Assembly: GCA_003139975.1 (NCBI GenBank)
Contig: PLHN01000433.1
Location: 1 to 9,510 of the forward strand
Reading direction: 5' to 3'
Length of the DNA stretch: 9,510 bases
DNA from: Acidobacteriaceae bacterium
GTDB lineage: Bacteria > Acidobacteriota > Terriglobia > Terriglobales > Acidobacteriaceae
The first letter of the stretch is position 1. Each line of letters starts with the position of its first letter. Position numbers and translations under genes: made by a program. This document shows, piece by piece, positions 6,000-9,510 of the stretch. The notes beneath the pieces are model-generated. The model was not told the DNA's origin. It ran no database searches and saw only the letters and a list, made by a program, of their open reading frames with translations.

Positions 6000-6203
6000 A
6001 TGAGCGCAATCGCGATGGCATCCCATCTTCCAACCAGGAAAAAACCGGCGTTTCTCACGTATTTTCTTGGGGTTGTTTTTATGATGTTTATCGGCATTCT
6101 GATTTTCGTGTACGTGGTGACGAAGCATACGAACCCGGTGATGCTGGACCAGAACGGCAAGCCCGTCGCGTCGGAGCCGGCTCACGAACATGCCGGGCAC
6201 TGA
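6000..6203 (+). CDS. Small single-span membrane protein with His-rich C-terminal tail
   Basis: 67 residues from ATG 6000, with GGAG (5988-5991) eight bases upstream. An in-frame TTG at 5892 is rejected because the extension would translate the GC hairpin and has no homology-like features. Seen: a basic RKK at 13-15, one transmembrane helix at about 18-40 (Met/Phe/Val rich), then a polar segment and the tail HEHAGH with H62, H64 and H67. The positive-inside rule predicts an N-in, C-out topology that puts the His tail in the periplasm. The last 14 bases overlap the start of ccoI, which implies coupled translation. CcoS and CcoH are also small membrane proteins of this pathway, but I see no specific CcoS or CcoH signature here. 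A copper-binding or CcoI-partner role is inference from the His tail and the overlap. No family recognised. Confidence 0.75.
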   Translation: MSAIAMASHLPTRKKPAFLTYFLGVVFMMFIGILIFVYVVTKHTNPVMLDQNGKPVASEPAHEHAGH

Positions 6204-8742
6204 CATTCAACGAACCCAGGGGCGCAACTGCGACCTCTGCGGGCTGGCCTGCGGCCGGCGTCCGTATGTGCAGCAGATTCGCGAGCACGAACGAGTCTTC
6301 TGTTGCATGGGCTGCATGAACGTCTACCTTATCCTCTCGGAGAGTGGCGCGGAAGGTCAGGATTTCCGAGAGACCGAACTCTTTAAACGCAGCCTGCAGC
6401 TTGGGCTGATCTCACAACCCGAGCCGACATTATCGGCCGCGCCCGCAGTCGCTATTCGCCAGGATGACTCTCGGGCCGAGGAACTTCTCCTCCACGTGCG
6501 CGGCATGTGGTGCACGTCGTGCGCGTGGCTGATCGAGTACGCGCTCGCCAAGCTTCCCGGCATCGCAAGCGTCGAAGCTTCCTTCGCCACCGATCTCATC
6601 AAAGTCAAATACCACCCGCAGCATATTCCGCCGTCCCTTATCACGGAACGGATCCACAGCCTCGGCTACGAGGCGCGCGAGTTCCGCGCCGCCGAGGAAT
6701 CGAACGACACCGAGAAGCGCGACATGCTGCTTCGTCTCGGCGTGGCAGGATTCCTGTGGATGAACGTCATGTACCTGAGCATGACGTTCTACATCAGCTT
6801 CTTCGAGCACATTGCCGACGGCATTCGCCGTTACGTTCCGTTCTTTGTTTGGGCGCTGGCCACGCCGGTCGTCTTCTACAGCGGATATCCCATTCTTCGT
6901 CTGGCTTGGCGGGGCCTGCGCAACCGCACCATCCGCGCCGAAGCTTTGCTCAGCCTTGGCATTCTCACAGCCTACTTTTTCAGCATCGTTCAGGCCTTCC
7001 GCGGCGACTCTCACATCTATTTCGATACCGCCTGTGTCATCGTCACGCTCGTGCTGGCCGGGAAGATGATCGAGCGCAATGCGAAAGATCGTGCTTCGCG
7101 CTGGATCACGCAGTTGCATCGCTGGATGCCCAACAAAGTCCGGCTGCTCGCAAACGGTCAGGAGCGCTTTGCCGCGATCGATGCCCTCGAACCCGGACAA
7201 TTATTTGTAACGAAAGCGGGCGAACACATTCCCGCCGATGGTGTCGTCGCCGCCGGTGAATCACATGCCGATGAATCCCTTTTGACTGGCGAGTCGACTC
7301 CGGTCAGCAAACAGCCCGGGGATCGAGTAGCAGCCGGAAGCATCAATCTGGACGGCGTTCTCCAAATTCGCGCCTTGCGCACTGCGACCGACTCAACTCT
7401 GGCGCGGATGGTGGCCATGGTTGAGGATGCCCTCACACGGCGCTCGCCCCTCGAAAAGACCGTCGACCGTGTTGCGCGAGTATTTGTTCCGTCGGTCGTG
7501 TGCGTCGCGGTTTTGACTTTCCTGTCGCTTTGGCTGATGGGGACCGCCAGTCTTGCCACGTCACTGATGCGCGCCATCACGGTGCTCGTAATTGCATGCC
7601 CGTGCGCTCTCGGGTTGGCAACACCGCTCGCGATTACCGCGGCTATGGGTTCAGCCTCCCGCCGCGGCATTCTCTTCCGCGACAGCCAGGTGCTCGAAAC
7701 CCTTCGTCGAGTGGACGCGGTTGTTCTCGACAAAACTGGAACCATCACCGAAGGGACGTTCTCGCTGCTCGATCTCGCTTTGTGCAAACACGAATGCCTT
7801 CGGCCTGTGCTGGTGAATGCGAGCGGAGCTGAATTCGAAAACAAGGTACTGGAGCGCGAATCCGAGTCCTTTGCTTTTGCCGAGGCTAGACTTGAAGCTC
7901 TCTCCCTCCTTGCCTCACTCGAGCAGTATTCCGAGCATCCGCTGGGAAGAGCCTTCGTAGCATTCGTCAAATCGGAGGGCGCCAGCCTCACCGATGCATC
8001 CGCGATCGAGATCGTGAAGGGATTCGGCATCACGGGTATTGTCCGCGGACGCCGCGCCTTCATTGGAAGCCGCCGCTTGCTGAAGGGAGAAGAAATCTCC
8101 GTTGCGCGCGACCTTGAGGAACAAGTGCATGGCTGGGAAGCCGATGGCAAGACGGTAGCCTTTTTCGGATGGGACGGCGAACTCCACGGGGCGGCAGCGT
8201 TCGGCGATCGCATTCGCGACGGTGCGCGCGAATTAGTGGCGCATCTGAAGCGGAAGAATATCTCGGTGTACGTGGTTTCCGGAGACTCGAAGGCAACGGT
8301 GCAGTGGGTCACTTCATTGGTGGGGGCAGATCACTATCGCTCCGAGGTACTTCCGGCGGAGAAGGCCGATTTCGTAAAAAGCCTGCAAGCCGCCGGCTCT
8401 CTTGTGGCCATGGTGGGCGACGGCATTAACGACGCACCGGCACTGGCGCAAGCGGATCTCGGGATTGCCATGGGCTCCGGCGCCGATATCGCCATGAAGG
8501 CCGCGGCGGTTGTGCTGATGAAGAGTTCGCTCGACAAGATCCCGGAAACCTTCGCCCTGGCATCGAAGACGATTCGCATTGTGCGGCAGAATTTATTTTG
8601 GGCGTTCTTTTACAACGCCATCGGCATTACCCTGGCCATGGCTGGCATCCTCAATCCCATTCTCGCCGCCGGAGCCATGTTGCTTTCCAGCGTGTCCGTC
8701 GTCGTAAATTCGCTACGCCTGACGAGGCCCGCCGCGGACTGA
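6190..8742 (+). CDS. ccoI: P1B-type copper-transporting ATPase CcoI (FixI) of cbb3 oxidase assembly
   Basis: 850 residues, typical of CcoI. Seen in order: an N-terminal Cys-rich metal-binding finger (C14, C17, C21, C38, C39, C42), as found in CcoI/FixI; a heavy-metal-associated domain with GMWCTSCAW (C108, C111); transmembrane helices; the actuator TGES (366-369); the transport-site CPC (C470-P471-C472) in IACPCALGLATP; the phosphorylation motif DKTGT (D514); the HP dipeptide (H583-P584); and the hinge GDGINDAP (from 743); then two final helices. The enzyme couples ATP hydrolysis to Cu(I) movement across the inner membrane for the CuB site of the oxidase (known for the family). It starts inside the upstream gene; the nearest SD-like GGAG (6173-6176) is thirteen bases away, so initiation probably depends on translational coupling. 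Odd: about 68 residues separate D514 from H583, longer than I expect, with a Glu/Ser-rich insert near 535-565. The distinct N-terminal finger and the ccoG neighbourhood argue against a general CopA exporter. Confidence 0.94.
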   Translation: MPGTDIQRTQGRNCDLCGLACGRRPYVQQIREHERVFCCMGCMNVYLILSESGAEGQDFRETELFKRSLQLGLISQPEPTLSAAPAVAIRQDDSRAEELLLHVRGMWCTSCAWLIEYALAKLPGIASVEASFATDLIKVKYHPQHIPPSLITERIHSLGYEAREFRAAEESNDTEKRDMLLRLGVAGFLWMNVMYLSMTFYISFFEHIADGIRRYVPFFVWALATPVVFYSGYPILRLAWRGLRNRTIRAEALLSLGILTAYFFSIVQAFRGDSHIYFDTACVIVTLVLAGKMIERNAKDRASRWITQLHRWMPNKVRLLANGQERFAAIDALEPGQLFVTKAGEHIPADGVVAAGESHADESLLTGESTPVSKQPGDRVAAGSINLDGVLQIRALRTATDSTLARMVAMVEDALTRRSPLEKTVDRVARVFVPSVVCVAVLTFLSLWLMGTASLATSLMRAITVLVIACPCALGLATPLAITAAMGSASRRGILFRDSQVLETLRRVDAVVLDKTGTITEGTFSLLDLALCKHECLRPVLVNASGAEFENKVLERESESFAFAEARLEALSLLASLEQYSEHPLGRAFVAFVKSEGASLTDASAIEIVKGFGITGIVRGRRAFIGSRRLLKGEEISVARDLEEQVHGWEADGKTVAFFGWDGELHGAAAFGDRIRDGARELVAHLKRKNISVYVVSGDSKATVQWVTSLVGADHYRSEVLPAEKADFVKSLQAAGSLVAMVGDGINDAPALAQADLGIAMGSGADIAMKAAAVVLMKSSLDKIPETFALASKTIRIVRQNLFWAFFYNAIGITLAMAGILNPILAAGAMLLSSVSVVVNSLRLTRPAAD

Positions 8743-8744
8743 TT

Positions 8745-8763
8745 CGCGGTTTCTTGGGCCGCG
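8745..8763 (+). terminator. Weak candidate terminator after ccoI
   Basis: CGCGG (8745-8749) can pair with CCGCG (8759-8763) across a nine-base loop, followed by TCTTTA. The stem is short and the T-run is broken, so it is at best a weak intrinsic terminator. Its place just after the ccoI stop is the main support. Confidence 0.3.
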
Positions 8764-8848
8764 TCTTTACAGGGGCACTGATTCTGAGTTCGAAATGTCC
8801 GCGACGATTGTGGGAGAATGGCACCAGACCTAATCGCAGGCTCATCTC

Positions 8849-9510
8849 GTGACCTTTCGATCCACATTCTCCCCGACCCAGTCGCAGTCAGGACTCCCCC
8901 GTGCTCCCCTGTGGACCCAGTGGTTATCGGGTTTCGCCCGGGCGCAAATGCTGTTGGTCATCTCCACCGCATTGTTCTTGATCGCATTTGCAGGCTGCAC
9001 AAGAAATCTTGGGGCCCAGACCGCGACTCCTAACCCTGCCGATGCCGCCCCTGTGGCCTTGAGCATTAATGTTGCGGCCCCCTTTCGCTTTGTTGTCTAT
9101 GGAGACACTCGCTTCCACAATCCCGCCGACACCGAAGCCGCCAATTCAACCGTCCGCGTCGCGCTGGTTCGCGCCATTGCCGACGCAAACCCGGCCTTCA
9201 TTTGTTTTACCGGCGATATCGTCTACAACGGTTACGACGAAAACGACTGGAAGACGTTCGACTCGGAAACCGGCATTTGGCGCGAGAAGCACATTCCCGT
9301 CTTCCCGGCGCTCGGCAATCATGAATTTCATGGCGACGAGAAAACTGACCTCGCTAATTATTTCGCGCGCTTTCCGGACTTAAAGAACAGCCGCTATTAT
9401 TCTGTGCGCGCCGGGAATGCGCTCTTTCTGGTGCTCGACAGCTCCGTCGATGAAGTTTCAAGTCCCCAAGGCCAATGGCTTACCGGCAGGCTCGACACAA
9501 TTCCTTCCGA
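8849..9510 (+). CDS. Calcineurin-like metallophosphoesterase, predicted lipoprotein (3' partial)
   Basis: An open frame running off the window end; about 220 residues are visible. Residues count from GTG 8849. Seen: a hydrophobic signal segment MLLVISTALFLIAFAGC with a lipobox-like FAGC (Cys at 50), then a short low-complexity Ala/Pro linker, then metallophosphoesterase motifs in order: YGDTR (D86), GDIVYNG (G122-D123) and GNHE (156-159), followed by RYYSVRAGNALFLVLDSS. These residues bind the two-metal centre of calcineurin-like phosphoesterases; the later GHxP-type motif should lie beyond the window. It probably acts in the periplasm, anchored as a lipoprotein; the substrate is unknown. The start is uncertain: GTG 8849 has an AGG eight bases upstream and keeps an Arg before the hydrophobic core, whereas ATG 8948 gives a shorter signal with no basic residue and a poor ribosome binding site. 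A 106-base gap after ccoI and the different function suggest a separate transcription unit, though no promoter is clear. Confidence 0.82.
   Translation, partial: MTFRSTFSPTQSQSGLPRAPLWTQWLSGFARAQMLLVISTALFLIAFAGCTRNLGAQTATPNPADAAPVALSINVAAPFRFVVYGDTRFHNPADTEAANSTVRVALVRAIADANPAFICFTGDIVYNGYDENDWKTFDSETGIWREKHIPVFPALGNHEFHGDEKTDLANYFARFPDLKNSRYYSVRAGNALFLVLDSSVDEVSSPQGQWLTGRLDTIPS

Noticed and set aside
7158..8312. Long minus-strand open frame (384 codons) opposite ccoI
   Set aside because: It is the antisense shadow of a strongly motif-supported gene in GC-rich DNA; its translation is Ser/Arg/Ala-rich and shows no domain.
8818..9033. 71-codon open frame after ccoI
   Set aside because: It runs in a different frame from the metallophosphoesterase, which has a lipobox and catalytic motifs.

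Overview
The window reads as part of one long plus-strand operon from a GC-rich Gram-negative bacterium, followed by the first part of a separate lipoprotein gene. The Gram-negative assignment rests on an outer-membrane beta-barrel protein, twin-arginine exported proteins and cbb3-oxidase assembly factors. Gene content and order, together with strong AAGGAGG-type ribosome binding sites, make an Acidobacteriota-like genome my leading guess. No taxonomic marker is present, so that is inference.

Layout. 1-1392: the 3' part of a GltD/NfnB-like FAD/NAD(P) oxidoreductase with a C-terminal two-cluster ferredoxin domain. 1410-2135: a TauE/SafE (DsbD_2-like) membrane protein with a His/Cys tail. 2122-3492: CcoG (FixG/RdxA), the cupric reductase of cbb3 oxidase assembly. 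3586-4728: an unassigned exported protein with a coiled coil, a Pro-rich linker and a predicted outer-membrane beta-barrel. 4747-5301 and 5322-5885: tandem paralogous ferritin-like proteins, the first with a clear Tat signal. 6000-6203: a 67-residue single-span protein with a His-rich tail. 6190-8742: CcoI (FixI), the P1B-type copper ATPase of cbb3 assembly. 8849-9510: the start of a calcineurin-like metallophosphoesterase lipoprotein, cut by the window end. No gene is called on the minus strand, and there is no gene-free stretch above 300 bases.

How the genes may work together. CcoG (reduction of Cu(II) to Cu(I)) and CcoI (Cu(I) transport toward the periplasm) are established maturation factors for the CuB site of cbb3 oxidase. 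The TauE/SafE-like protein is a common companion of such clusters. The structural genes ccoNOP are not in the window and may lie upstream. The iron-sulfur flavoprotein could feed electrons into the system. The unusual part is the block between ccoG and ccoI: an outer-membrane-like protein, two ferritin-like proteins with near-complete di-metal ligand sets, and a His-tailed membrane peptide. This suggests an uncharacterised envelope metal-handling module attached to cbb3 oxidase assembly; the sequence supports the genes and their order, while the function is inference.
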